Shown here piece by piece: positions 16,998-25,392 of a stretch of DNA of 54,286 nt. The position numbers and the translations under genes are program-made. Under the pieces are notes generated by a model. The model was not told where the DNA came from. It worked only from the letters and a program-made list of their open reading frames with translations, and searched no databases. Location of the stretch: contig CAMZLB010000016.1 in NCBI GenBank assembly GCA_947311515.1, forward strand, positions 1 to 54,286, read 5' to 3'. The stretch comes from Candidatus Moraniibacteriota bacterium (GTDB lineage: Bacteria > Patescibacteriota > Minisyncoccia > Moranbacterales > GCA-2747515). Numbering within the stretch: position 1 is the first letter of the stretch; the number at the start of each line of letters is the position of its first letter.

Positions 16998-18755
16998 ATG
17001 TCAGAAAAAAAAGAGTTATCATTAACTGAGAAGCGTCATACACTCGCTCATTTGCTAGCTGCTGCAGTAGAAAAATTATATCCAGATGCTCTTATAACAA
17101 TAGGTCCCGTTGTAGAAAATGGATTTTATTATGATATAGCTTTTTCAGAACAACCATCAGAGAAAGATTTGAAAAAAATCGAAAAACAAATGAAGAAACT
17201 TATAAATAGTTGGATTGAGATGAAAAAAGAAACTGTAACTTCGAAAAAAGCTAAAGAAATATTTAAAAACAATAAATATAAATTAGAACTTATAGAAGAA
17301 ATAGAAAAAAGGGGTGAAGAAATAGATTTATATACTTCAGGAGACTTTACTGATTTATGCAGAGGAGGTCATTGTTCAAATCCAAAAAAAGACTTAGACA
17401 TGAAAGCTTTTAAACTTGTTAAAATTGCTGGAGCATACTGGAGAAGTAATGAAAAAAATGATATGCTTACAAGAATTTATGGCTATGCATTCAACACAAA
17501 AGAAGAGTTGGATACTTACATGAAAATGTTAGAAGAAGCAAAAAAAAGAGATCATAGAAAACTAGGAAAAGAATTAGATTTATATGTGAATAGTGAAACT
17601 GTTGGTTCTGGATTACCTCTTCTTACTGAAAAAGGTTCAACTATCAGAAGAATTCTTGAGAGATTTATAGTTGATGAAGAAATAAAGAGAGGCTATAAAC
17701 ATGTTTATACTCAAGATATAGCAAAGGTGGATTTATACAAAAAATCAGGTCATTATCCATACTATAAAGATTCAATGTACCCTCCTATTAATATTGATGG
17801 AGAAGAATTTATGTTACGACCAATGACTTGTCCACATCATTTTGAATTATTTTTGAGTAAATCTCATAGTTATAAAGAGTTACCACTCAGATACGCTGAA
17901 ATTGCAAAGCTTTACAGGTATGAACAGTCAGGTGAATTATCTGGACTTATGAGAGTTAGATCATTTAATTTAGCGGATGCTCACATATTTTGTACAGGAC
18001 CCGAGCAAGCAGGTTCTGAAATTCATAAAGCTCTTGATTTAATAGAATTTGTAGCAGATAAATTTAATCTAAAAATGGGTAAGGACTATTGGTATAGTTT
18101 ATCACTTGGTGACCGAAATGAAGAAAAAAAGTATTTTAAAAATGATATTGCTTGGAATGAATCTGAATCTATTCTTAGAAAAGTTCTCAAAAATCGTAAT
18201 TGTAAGTTCATAGAAGAAAAATCTGAAGCTGCTTTTTATGGTCCAAAAATTGACGTACAAATGAAAAATGTATTAGGTAAGGAAGATACTGCCTTTACTG
18301 TTCAGTATGACTTTGTAATGCCTAAGAGATTTGATTTAGTTTATACAGATAAAGATGGTAAAAAAAAGAAGTGTGTAGTAATTCATCGCTCATCGATAGG
18401 TGCAATAGAGAGAATAATGGCATTTCTTATAGAAAGATATGCTGGAGCCTTTCCTTTGTGGTTATCTCCTGTTCAAATAATTATAATACCCGTATCTGAT
18501 AAATTTAATGATTATGGAGAAAAGGTAAAGGAAACTTTATTGAAAAAAGGTTTTAGGACTGAATTAAATAATGATTCTGAGACGCTTGGAAAACGTATTA
18601 GAGAGGCACAGAAAGAAAAAGTCCCTTATATGTTAGTGGTTGGTGAAAAAGAAGTGAAATTGGGTACTGTAGCTGTTAGATCTAGGGAAACTGGTGATGA
18701 AGGCGTACTGAAACTTGAGGATTTCATATTAAAAGCATCTAAAGAAAATGAGTAA
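16998..18755 (+). CDS. thrS: Threonine--tRNA ligase (no TGS domain)
   Basis: A 585-residue class II synthetase. It starts directly with the editing domain: H14-x3-H18 (HTLAH) and DLCRGGH supply the zinc-like editing site. The N-terminal TGS domain of about 60 residues found in most bacterial ThrS is absent. The catalytic core has MTCPHHFELF (zinc Cys), YRYEQSGELSGLMRVRSF (motif 2) and HRSSIGAIERIMAFLIERY (motif 3). An anticodon-binding domain begins PLWLSPVQIIIIPV (about 485). Expression is controlled by the T-box leader. The gene overlaps miaA by 8 nt. Confidence 0.97.
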   Translation: MSEKKELSLTEKRHTLAHLLAAAVEKLYPDALITIGPVVENGFYYDIAFSEQPSEKDLKKIEKQMKKLINSWIEMKKETVTSKKAKEIFKNNKYKLELIEEIEKRGEEIDLYTSGDFTDLCRGGHCSNPKKDLDMKAFKLVKIAGAYWRSNEKNDMLTRIYGYAFNTKEELDTYMKMLEEAKKRDHRKLGKELDLYVNSETVGSGLPLLTEKGSTIRRILERFIVDEEIKRGYKHVYTQDIAKVDLYKKSGHYPYYKDSMYPPINIDGEEFMLRPMTCPHHFELFLSKSHSYKELPLRYAEIAKLYRYEQSGELSGLMRVRSFNLADAHIFCTGPEQAGSEIHKALDLIEFVADKFNLKMGKDYWYSLSLGDRNEEKKYFKNDIAWNESESILRKVLKNRNCKFIEEKSEAAFYGPKIDVQMKNVLGKEDTAFTVQYDFVMPKRFDLVYTDKDGKKKKCVVIHRSSIGAIERIMAFLIERYAGAFPLWLSPVQIIIIPVSDKFNDYGEKVKETLLKKGFRTELNNDSETLGKRIREAQKEKVPYMLVVGEKEVKLGTVAVRSRETGDEGVLKLEDFILKASKENE

Positions 18756-19710
18756 AGTAATTACAATTATAGGACCAACTGCATCAGGCAAGTCAGAAAT
18801 AGCAATTAAAATTGCAAAAGATTTTAATGGTGAAATTATATCTACAGATTCAAGACAAATTTACAAGGGTATGGATATAGGTTCAGGGAAAGAGTTTGGG
18901 AGAATTGAAAGATTAGGTAAAAGAGAAAATATTACTAGATACGCTTATATTTCTAGTGGTATTCCTCACTATATGATAGATATTTTGCACCCAAATACAG
19001 AGTATAATGTATCTAAATTCGTGAATAAGGCTCAAAAAATAAGAGCTGATATTTGGAAGAGGGATAAGAATCCCATAATCGCAGGAGGTACTATGTTTTG
19101 GGCACAAGCACTTGTAGAAAATAATACTTTTACTAAGGTTCCTCCAAATTATAATTTAAGAAAAAATTTAGAAATGAAGAGTGTGGAAGAACTTTTTGAA
19201 ATACTTAAAGATAAAGATTTGAGAAGAGCTAAAGAAATAGAGGGTAAAAATGAAATAAATAATAAAGTTAGACTGATAAGAGCATTAGAAATAATTGATA
19301 CTTTGGGGTACGTACCAGAACAAAAAAAAATAGAAATTAATTATAAGCATAATTTAATAATTGCAATCTCCCTGCAAAAAGAGATACTTTATAAAAAACA
19401 AGAGAAAAGAATGGATAAATGGTTTAGTAATGGGATATTTAATGAAATAAATACATTGCATACAGAAATGAATGTTCCTTGGTCTAGATTAGAAAGTTTT
19501 GGACTTGAATATAAATGGTGTACAAAATATATCAGAAACCAAATATCTTATGAAGAAATGAGAAAAAATACAATACATGATTTAAAAAAATATACCAAAA
19601 GACAACTTACTTGGATTAAACGATGGGAAAAACAATATACTAATATAAATTATGTAAAAAATTATGACGAGGCACAACAGTTAGTTAAAAATTTCTATTC
19701 TAATTCTTGA
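18748..19710 (+). CDS. miaA: tRNA dimethylallyltransferase (i6A37 synthesis)
   Basis: A 320-residue enzyme that prenylates A37 of tRNAs reading UNN codons. The P-loop GPTASGKSEIA (residues 8-18) is followed by ISTDSRQIYKGMDIGSGKE (blocks STDSRQIYKGMDIG), PHYMIDILHP (about 72-81), and the C-terminal YTKRQLTWIKRW. It overlaps thrS by 8 nt, so translation is probably coupled and both are under T-box control. Its last 16 nt overlap the convergent glycosyltransferase. The stop is TGA. Confidence 0.96.
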   Translation: MSKVITIIGPTASGKSEIAIKIAKDFNGEIISTDSRQIYKGMDIGSGKEFGRIERLGKRENITRYAYISSGIPHYMIDILHPNTEYNVSKFVNKAQKIRADIWKRDKNPIIAGGTMFWAQALVENNTFTKVPPNYNLRKNLEMKSVEELFEILKDKDLRRAKEIEGKNEINNKVRLIRALEIIDTLGYVPEQKKIEINYKHNLIIAISLQKEILYKKQEKRMDKWFSNGIFNEINTLHTEMNVPWSRLESFGLEYKWCTKYIRNQISYEEMRKNTIHDLKKYTKRQLTWIKRWEKQYTNINYVKNYDEAQQLVKNFYSNS

Positions 19711-20846
19711 ATTTTCTGCAAAAAAGTATCTACAACCTTTTCCCATGAAAAATTACTATCGATATGTAATTTAGAATCTCTCATGATGATATCCCTTAAT
19801 TCCTTTCGTATTGCTAGCTCTTGCAAGACATGTGCTATCTCTTGAGGACGATTAGGATCTATTAAAATAGCATGCTTATTTACCACTTCAGGAAGGGATG
19901 AATTATGAGATGTAATTACTGGAGTATTAGTTAAAATTGCTTCTAGTGGTGGAAATCCAAAGCCCTCATAAAGAGAAGGGTATACAAAAATATCTGCTAA
20001 CAGATATAGTGATTCCTTATCTTCTTCTGGAACATCTGTTATTCTTATAATATCCTTTCTATACTTTGATGAGGTTATTTTTTTTTCTATAGCTTCACTT
20101 TGCCAACCTGAAGATCCTGCTATAACTAATTTATAAGAACTACCCTTTCCAGAAATTTTAAATTCTTCAAAAGCTCTTATTATATGTACTAAATTTTTTC
20201 TAGGTTCTATTGTTCCAAAAGATAATATGAATTTATATGGTAGGTCATATTTCTCTTTTACTGTGATTATTTTCATATCATTTCTAGATAAGCAACCTTT
20301 TATACCTGTTTTTCCATTAAGGGCTACTACTATTTTTTTTGAATTAATTTTATAAGTACAAATTAAGTCATTTTTAGTTGCTTCTGAAATTGCTATTATT
20401 TTATCTGACTTAGATGCAAGTGCACGTGGATTTACAAACCAATGCCAGAAACGTCTCTTGAGGGAAAAAGTTTCTTTGTAATGTTCAAAGGAAAGATCAT
20501 GAATAGTTAATATGAGTTTACATTTTTTTGATAGCGCTAAAAAGTTATTATTAGGCATAAAAAATACATCTATTCCACCTAAAAGACTGTCTATTTTTGG
20601 ATAATTAAAATACCAAAACATTAAATTTAATGCTTTATTTGGAATATGAAATTCTTTCAATTCTACATGCGAGTAACTTGTAGCCCATGTAAAATCAATA
20701 TCAATTCCTTTGTAAGAATTATAAAATAATATATATTTATGTTCAGTTTTTCGCAAAAAAAGTGTTTTTAGAAAATTTTTAGTGTATTCCTCAACTCCTG
20801 TTCTCTTTCCTCCTGCAAAAACTCGTGCATCAATTCCGATTTTCAT
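19695..20846 (-). CDS. GT4-family glycosyltransferase (mannosyltransferase-like)
   Basis: A 383-residue GT-B enzyme. The N-terminus MKIGIDARVFAGGKRTGVEEYT matches mannosyltransferase-type GT4 proteins (block IDARVFAGGKRTGVEEY). The C-terminal domain has ILSFGTIEPRKNLVHIIRAF (block FGTIEPRKNL), SLYEGFGFPPLEAILTNTPV (E-x7-E catalytic block) and SSLPEV. It is the last gene of the polysaccharide operon, 10 nt after the Wzz-like gene, and its 3' end overlaps miaA. The donor sugar is not predictable. Confidence 0.88.
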   Translation of the reverse strand: MKIGIDARVFAGGKRTGVEEYTKNFLKTLFLRKTEHKYILFYNSYKGIDIDFTWATSYSHVELKEFHIPNKALNLMFWYFNYPKIDSLLGGIDVFFMPNNNFLALSKKCKLILTIHDLSFEHYKETFSLKRRFWHWFVNPRALASKSDKIIAISEATKNDLICTYKINSKKIVVALNGKTGIKGCLSRNDMKIITVKEKYDLPYKFILSFGTIEPRKNLVHIIRAFEEFKISGKGSSYKLVIAGSSGWQSEAIEKKITSSKYRKDIIRITDVPEEDKESLYLLADIFVYPSLYEGFGFPPLEAILTNTPVITSHNSSLPEVVNKHAILIDPNRPQEIAHVLQELAIRKELRDIIMRDSKLHIDSNFSWEKVVDTFLQKIQELE

Positions 20847-20856
20847 AGTAAATTTT

Positions 20857-21489
20857 TTAATTTTCTTCTTTGATATAGTGAATTAATATAATAATAACAA
20901 AAGATGTAAAAAATCCAAGTGCTAATGATAAGGATAATGTAAATATTAAGCTTTTTTCATAAAAATAAATCACAGGCTCCTCTACTATTACCTTAAACCA
21001 AGAACTTGTAGATTTTTCAATAATCATTGCTTTTAGGAGCTCATTTAACTTTTTATCTATCGAATCAACCTGTTTTTTTCCATCTAATTTATTATTAGTC
21101 ATGAATTTTATATTCACAATCTGAGAAGATGCTTTATTTACATTATAAATAGATACTAAATCATCGTTATTATTATACTCAGATAAATTCTGACCAGAAG
21201 TTTTTAATATATCTAAAACAATACTAGGTGATTTTAACCAAGCGACAATTGAATCAGCTATTTTTTCATCAGCTTGTAATCTGTAGAAAGAAGAAAAATC
21301 ATTTCCAAAATTTAGACTTTTTTTATAATTTTCTGAAATTGAACGAGTAATATGTAATGTCGTTGCTACACTAAATTTTTTTGGTTGTGATACATAATAA
21401 ATACAGCCTATTACTATAAATACTATCATTATACTCCAAAATAGTTTTTTATATTTTATAAAAATTTTAATAAGTATCTTTAACTCCAT
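20857..21489 (-). CDS. Wzz-like polysaccharide chain-length/export regulator
   Basis: A 210-residue protein with two membrane spans (about residues 17-33 and 183-205) flanking an extracytoplasmic domain. This is the layout of Wzz/CapA-type co-polymerases, which control polymer length or couple to a tyrosine kinase. The N-terminal LIKIFIKYKKLFW and the post-TM1 block YYVSQPKKFSVATTLHITRS fit the family. The cytoplasmic kinase domain of BY-kinases is absent. It sits between two glycosyltransferase genes (15- and 10-nt gaps). Confidence 0.75.
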   Translation of the reverse strand: MELKILIKIFIKYKKLFWSIMIVFIVIGCIYYVSQPKKFSVATTLHITRSISENYKKSLNFGNDFSSFYRLQADEKIADSIVAWLKSPSIVLDILKTSGQNLSEYNNNDDLVSIYNVNKASSQIVNIKFMTNNKLDGKKQVDSIDKKLNELLKAMIIEKSTSSWFKVIVEEPVIYFYEKSLIFTLSLSLALGFFTSFVIIILIHYIKEEN

Positions 21490-21504
21490 AATTACTATTT
21501 ATAA

Positions 21505-22614
21505 TTAATTATTATACATTTTTTTAAATTCTTGAAAGCTAGTGTATACGTATTCCTTAATTTTACTTTCAAATATATTTTTATCAAATTGCTCAGCTTT
21601 TGCTCTTATTTTAATAGGATCAAATTCCAGCTCATTAAATCTTTCTATAGCATTCTTTAAAGAAGTTGCAGTCTGTTCTGGGAACAATATTCCATGTTCA
21701 CCATCAGTCATGTGTTCCACAATATCCCCTCCTTTAAATGCAATGAGAGGTCTTCCTGATGCTAATGCCTCTATAGCCACAATACCAAAATCTTCTTCTT
21801 GTGGAAATATAAAACCTTTACTCTTTGAATAATACGTTGCAAGCTCATTATCGTCAACTCTTCCTAAAAATTCAATGTTAGATTTCGCTTTCTTCCTGAG
21901 TTTTTCGATTTCAGGTCCACGTCCAATTATTTTTAATGGTAATCCTAGCTCATTAAATGCTTCTATCGCTATATCATGTTTTTTATAAGTTATAAGACGA
22001 CCTACCATGAGGAAATAATCTTCTTGCGTTTCACTTATAAAAAAGTTATCCATTGAAACAGGAGGATGAATAATTGTAGCGTTCTTATCCCAATACTTCT
22101 TAATTCTATTTGCTACAAATTGTGAATTTGCCACACATTTATCAATTCTATGTGCACTGTATTTGTCCCATAAACGAATAGGATTCATGAGAAAAGGTAC
22201 TATTTTTTCAAGTTTGAGTGGCCATCCAAAATCTTGAGTGTATTTTTGACAATCATCCCAGGCATATCTCATAGGAGTATGTACATATGAAATGTGCAAT
22301 GTTTCAGGTCTAGTTATAATACCTTTTGCAAAACTTGAAGAATCAGACAATACAACATCGTATATAGATAAATCAAATTCTTCAATAGCACTTGGCATAA
22401 GTGGCGGAAAAATTCTATGATATTTAGACGCTAATGCTTTATGTTGCAGAGAAGATGTTATTATGTTTTTGCCTTCAAAGGATCCTTTCATAGTCTCTCT
22501 ATTATGTAAGAGGGTAAAAATTGGAGCATCAGGAAAAACTTTGCAAAAAGATTCAAGAACTCTTTCTGCTCCTCCATACTGTACTAGATAATCATGAACA
22601 AGTGCAATTTTCAT
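21505..22614 (-). CDS. GT4-family glycosyltransferase (WbaZ-like)
   Basis: A 369-residue GT-B enzyme with MKIALVHDYLVQYGGAERVL at the N-terminus, HTPMRYAWDD (about 131-140), YFLMVGRLITYKKHDIAIEA (about 202-221) and the E-x7-E block QEEDFGIVAIEALASGRPLIA. It is paralogous to 11614-12753. Its start overlaps the stop of the YvlD-like gene by 4 nt (ATGA type), implying translational coupling within the polysaccharide operon. Confidence 0.88.
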   Translation of the reverse strand: MKIALVHDYLVQYGGAERVLESFCKVFPDAPIFTLLHNRETMKGSFEGKNIITSSLQHKALASKYHRIFPPLMPSAIEEFDLSIYDVVLSDSSSFAKGIITRPETLHISYVHTPMRYAWDDCQKYTQDFGWPLKLEKIVPFLMNPIRLWDKYSAHRIDKCVANSQFVANRIKKYWDKNATIIHPPVSMDNFFISETQEDYFLMVGRLITYKKHDIAIEAFNELGLPLKIIGRGPEIEKLRKKAKSNIEFLGRVDDNELATYYSKSKGFIFPQEEDFGIVAIEALASGRPLIAFKGGDIVEHMTDGEHGILFPEQTATSLKNAIERFNELEFDPIKIRAKAEQFDKNIFESKIKEYVYTSFQEFKKMYNN

Positions 22615-22958
22615 AGTTTTTTCTTTTGTGTTAAGCTGTCAGTCAATAATTTTACAATACTTACAATTATTGAGCCTAATAAGGCTGAGATAAAACTCTT
22701 CACAGAAACTCCTTCTATAAATGTTAGTGTCCAAAAAACCCAAGCATTTATCACAAAAGTAAATAGACCTAGTGTTATAAAGTTGATTGGTAATGTTATG
22801 AGCTTAAGTATAGGTTTAATTGTAGTATTTAAGATTCCAAATATTATTGAAGCTAGAATTGCTGTAGGCCAAAATGCTTCAATGGTAATACCAGGAACAA
22901 TATAAGCAGCTATCAGAATTGCACCAGCTACAAAAAGAATTTTTAATACTAGTTTCAT
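22611..22958 (-). CDS. YvlD/PF04020-type four-span membrane protein
   Basis: 115 residues with four hydrophobic segments. The family pattern is clear: IVPGITIEAFWPTAILASII, then FGILNTTIKPILKLITLPIN, then LGLFTFVINAWVFW. These proteins are often annotated as phage holin family, but in chromosomes they are small membrane proteins of unknown role. It lies in the polysaccharide operon, overlapping the next glycosyltransferase by 4 nt. Confidence 0.85.
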   Translation of the reverse strand: MKLVLKILFVAGAILIAAYIVPGITIEAFWPTAILASIIFGILNTTIKPILKLITLPINFITLGLFTFVINAWVFWTLTFIEGVSVKSFISALLGSIIVSIVKLLTDSLTQKKKL

Positions 22959-23024
22959 AATATTTCAATTAAGTTATTATTTATAAAGTTTAACACAAAT
23001 CAGGAAAAGGTAAAATATTTTTAT

Positions 23025-24446
23025 TTAATTTTTGCGGATTTTTAACACTGCTGGAATTGTTTTGAGTAAAATTATGAAATCTAGATAAAGCGACCAGTTT
23101 TCTATATAATAGATATCTAACCGATATTCATCTTCAAAATTCAAATCACTCCTACCAGATACTTGTGCCATACCAGATATGCCAGGCTTTATAGTAAGAA
23201 GTCTCCTATGGTATTCTTTGTAATTATCAACCTCTCTTCTTTGGTGTGGGCGTGGACCTACTAAACTCATCTCTCCTTTTAAAACATTAAAAAATTGAGG
23301 AAATTCATCAATGGAAAGTTTCTCAAGTATTACACCTACTTTCGTTTTACGAGGATCGTTTTGAATTTTATATATAGGACCTATCCTTATGGAATTTTTT
23401 TTAATCAATTCTTTTTCATATGCAATAGCTTCCTCGTAATTTATATTATCTTTGGTAGTACACCACTTCCACATCATATACCTTATTTTATAGACAAAAA
23501 ATTCTTTACCTTGGGAACCAATTCTAGCATTTTTGAAAAAAATTGGTCCATCAGGATCTTCTATTTTTACAGCAGCAGCTGCAGCAATCACTATAGGAGA
23601 CGTCAAAATAATAAGAATCAAAGAAATGATTATGTCAATGATTCTTTTTAAAACTCTCCCCCAGCCTTCTAGCGGCGTGTGTCTTAGGACTATAAGAGGT
23701 TCATCTGCAAAAAAATCCATATCAAATTGAGTTTTTTGTCTAGACGTAGGAATTAATTTATAAGTAATGTCTTTTATTTCACAGTATTCATATAATTTTT
23801 GAATAGAAATCTCTTCAAATCCTGATTCATTTATAATTATTTCGTCTATTCCCTTTTTTTCTTCAATTTTTTTTATTTTGTCAACATTTAAAGAATTTAT
23901 AGATGCCACTATATCATAACCCATATGTGGTTTTTTTGCGATTATTTTTGAAATTTGTTCTAATTTTTTATCTTTTCCTACAAGTAGAACTCTATGTTTA
24001 CCTATTCCCTTAATTACTAAGAGATACTTTTGAAAATATCTAGTTATATCGTGTGAAAGAACAACAGCAATAATTATAAAGAACCAAGCAGAAACTATAA
24101 CAAAACGAGATGAAAACCATTCTCTTTGTAAGAAAAAACCAATAATTACTACCATTAGAACAATTGTTGTAGCTTTCATTATAGAATAGACTTCATTTTT
24201 TGCACGTCTAGTAACACGAACTTGATATAATCCTTCAATTGCATAAAAAATCAAAATTAAAAAAGAGATAAATAATACTCTAATCATGTACTCCTCAAAA
24301 GTAAAATTATATATCCCTTGTTTCTCTATTAGTTCTTGAACAGTTCCTATGTGACGCACATGATATGCTAGAGCTGCAGCAAGTATTATAACGCACCAAT
24401 CAAAAAATACCTGAATTATACTAAAAATTATTTCTGACTTCTTCAT
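23025..24446 (-). CDS. Polyprenyl glycosylphosphotransferase (initiating sugar transferase)
   Basis: A 473-residue protein with four N-terminal spans (about residues 10-125), a Rossmann-like CoA-binding-type middle domain (HRVLLVGKDKKLEQI, about 150) and a C-terminal bacterial sugar transferase domain (from about 262). The latter has the membrane-inserting helix RIIDIIISLILIILTSPIVI, FKNARIGSQGKEFFVYKIR, SIDEFPQFFNVLKGEMSLVG plus PRPH, and PGISGMAQVSGRSDL. It moves a sugar phosphate onto undecaprenyl phosphate, starting the repeat unit of an exopolysaccharide or O-antigen-like chain. It is the first gene of the operon running to 19695. Confidence 0.92.
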   Translation of the reverse strand: MKKSEIIFSIIQVFFDWCVIILAAALAYHVRHIGTVQELIEKQGIYNFTFEEYMIRVLFISFLILIFYAIEGLYQVRVTRRAKNEVYSIMKATTIVLMVVIIGFFLQREWFSSRFVIVSAWFFIIIAVVLSHDITRYFQKYLLVIKGIGKHRVLLVGKDKKLEQISKIIAKKPHMGYDIVASINSLNVDKIKKIEEKKGIDEIIINESGFEEISIQKLYEYCEIKDITYKLIPTSRQKTQFDMDFFADEPLIVLRHTPLEGWGRVLKRIIDIIISLILIILTSPIVIAAAAAVKIEDPDGPIFFKNARIGSQGKEFFVYKIRYMMWKWCTTKDNINYEEAIAYEKELIKKNSIRIGPIYKIQNDPRKTKVGVILEKLSIDEFPQFFNVLKGEMSLVGPRPHQRREVDNYKEYHRRLLTIKPGISGMAQVSGRSDLNFEDEYRLDIYYIENWSLYLDFIILLKTIPAVLKIRKN

Positions 24447-24532
24447 AAGATTATTTATTTATAGCTATATTAATAGTAAGCTTTAAGGAAGGTTGATAAA
24501 GCTCTAAAAATTACTCTTTTTATTTTTTTTTT

Positions 24533-24630
24533 AAAATACAACTTACAAAAACCCTATAAATAAAGGCTTTGGGAAATATATTTTAGATCTATTTTCTTAA
24601 TTTTTACTAGTAAGTTAGTTTTGTAGTTTC
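24533..24630 (+). repeat. Dispersed intergenic repeat, copy B
   Basis: Aligns over about 95 nt with the reverse complement of copy C. They share the exact blocks AAATAAAGGCTTT and ATTTTCTTAATTTTT, plus TATTTTAGAT and AAGTTAnTTTTG. It lies just downstream of rnpB. The reverse strand contains GCCTTTATTTATAGGGTTTTT, a weak terminator-like element. Confidence 0.65.
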
Positions 24631-24637
24631 TTCTTAA

Positions 24638-24987
24638 TAGTAATGATCACCAAGAGATGAGTTATAAGCCGGATTCTGTCGTGAGTGATAATCTGTCTTG
24701 TTTTTATATTGCTATAAAAATCTTTGCAACTCTCTTTGATAATTCAAAGCACGGTCTTGCACTTAGGTAAGGATTTAGCCGTTTCACTCTCCTTGTTACC
24801 AAGGAGACTTATCCTTTAAGGATATGCCTTCCTTTTCAGAAAAACACGTCTCTGCTCGCACCTCATGTATCACTACAGACGGGAGTTACCCGCTACCCTT
24901 CTGCTAATTTATAGCAAGTGTCCGGACTTTCCTCTCTACTCAAAACTGAGTGAGCTATCACTTACAAATCTCTTAGTGATCACTAAT
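24638..24987 (-). ncRNA. rnpB: RNase P RNA
   Basis: The catalytic RNA that matures tRNA 5' ends. On the minus strand the 5' conserved region reads GAGGAAAGTCCGGACACT (near 24935-24918). The segment GGGTAGCGGGTAACTCCCG is at about 24899-24881, and the 3' conserved region is ACAGAATCCGGCTTATAACT (24679-24660). P1 is formed by GATCACTAAGAGAT near 24981-24968 pairing with ATCTCTTGGTGATC near 24657-24644, which fixes both ends to within about 10-15 nt. A consensus promoter lies about 60 nt upstream, so a 5' leader is probably removed. Confidence 0.92.
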
Positions 24988-25052
24988 ATTAATTTTAAAA
25001 TTATATTATATATTGTAACTTTTTAAGAACACTTTAAAAAGAATCCTCATAA

Positions 25053-25081
25053 ATTATACCAAAAAATAAAGAAAGTGTCAA
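25053..25081 (-). promoter_or_regulatory. Consensus promoter of rnpB
   Basis: On the minus strand, TTGACA (25081-25076), a 17-nt spacer and TATAAT (25058-25053), with TGG before it (extended -10). It is one of the two best promoter matches in the window. Predicted start is near 25046. Confidence 0.8.
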
Positions 25082-25392
25082 TTTTTTTTAGACTTATCCT
25101 GAAGATATATCTGAAATCTTTATGTAAGTGTGGCCATGTAGTACGTGAAGAAGAAAATAATCATTCAGTAGAATAAATAATATTTATATAACATGTAAAA
25201 AATTAAAAAGTTATTACATGTAAAACTTTTAATGAAATTATGAATAAGTACTGCAAAAAGCATCTGTTATCAGAAGATTTAAGAAAAATTATATTAAAAG
25301 TGTTACCTATCAAAAGTTATTAAACAATTAGCAGAAGCATAAAAAGGAAGATATAAAATATTTGTAAAATCTGACATTTGCTCAATATTTTT
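25082..25392. other. Gene-free AT-rich stretch between rnpB and serS
   Basis: No intact gene is seen. Short broken frames (for example 25123-25161 and 25240-25323) are weakly reminiscent of transposase fragments, treated separately as a speculative finding. No tRNA, repeat copy or clear terminator was recognised. Confidence 0.5.
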
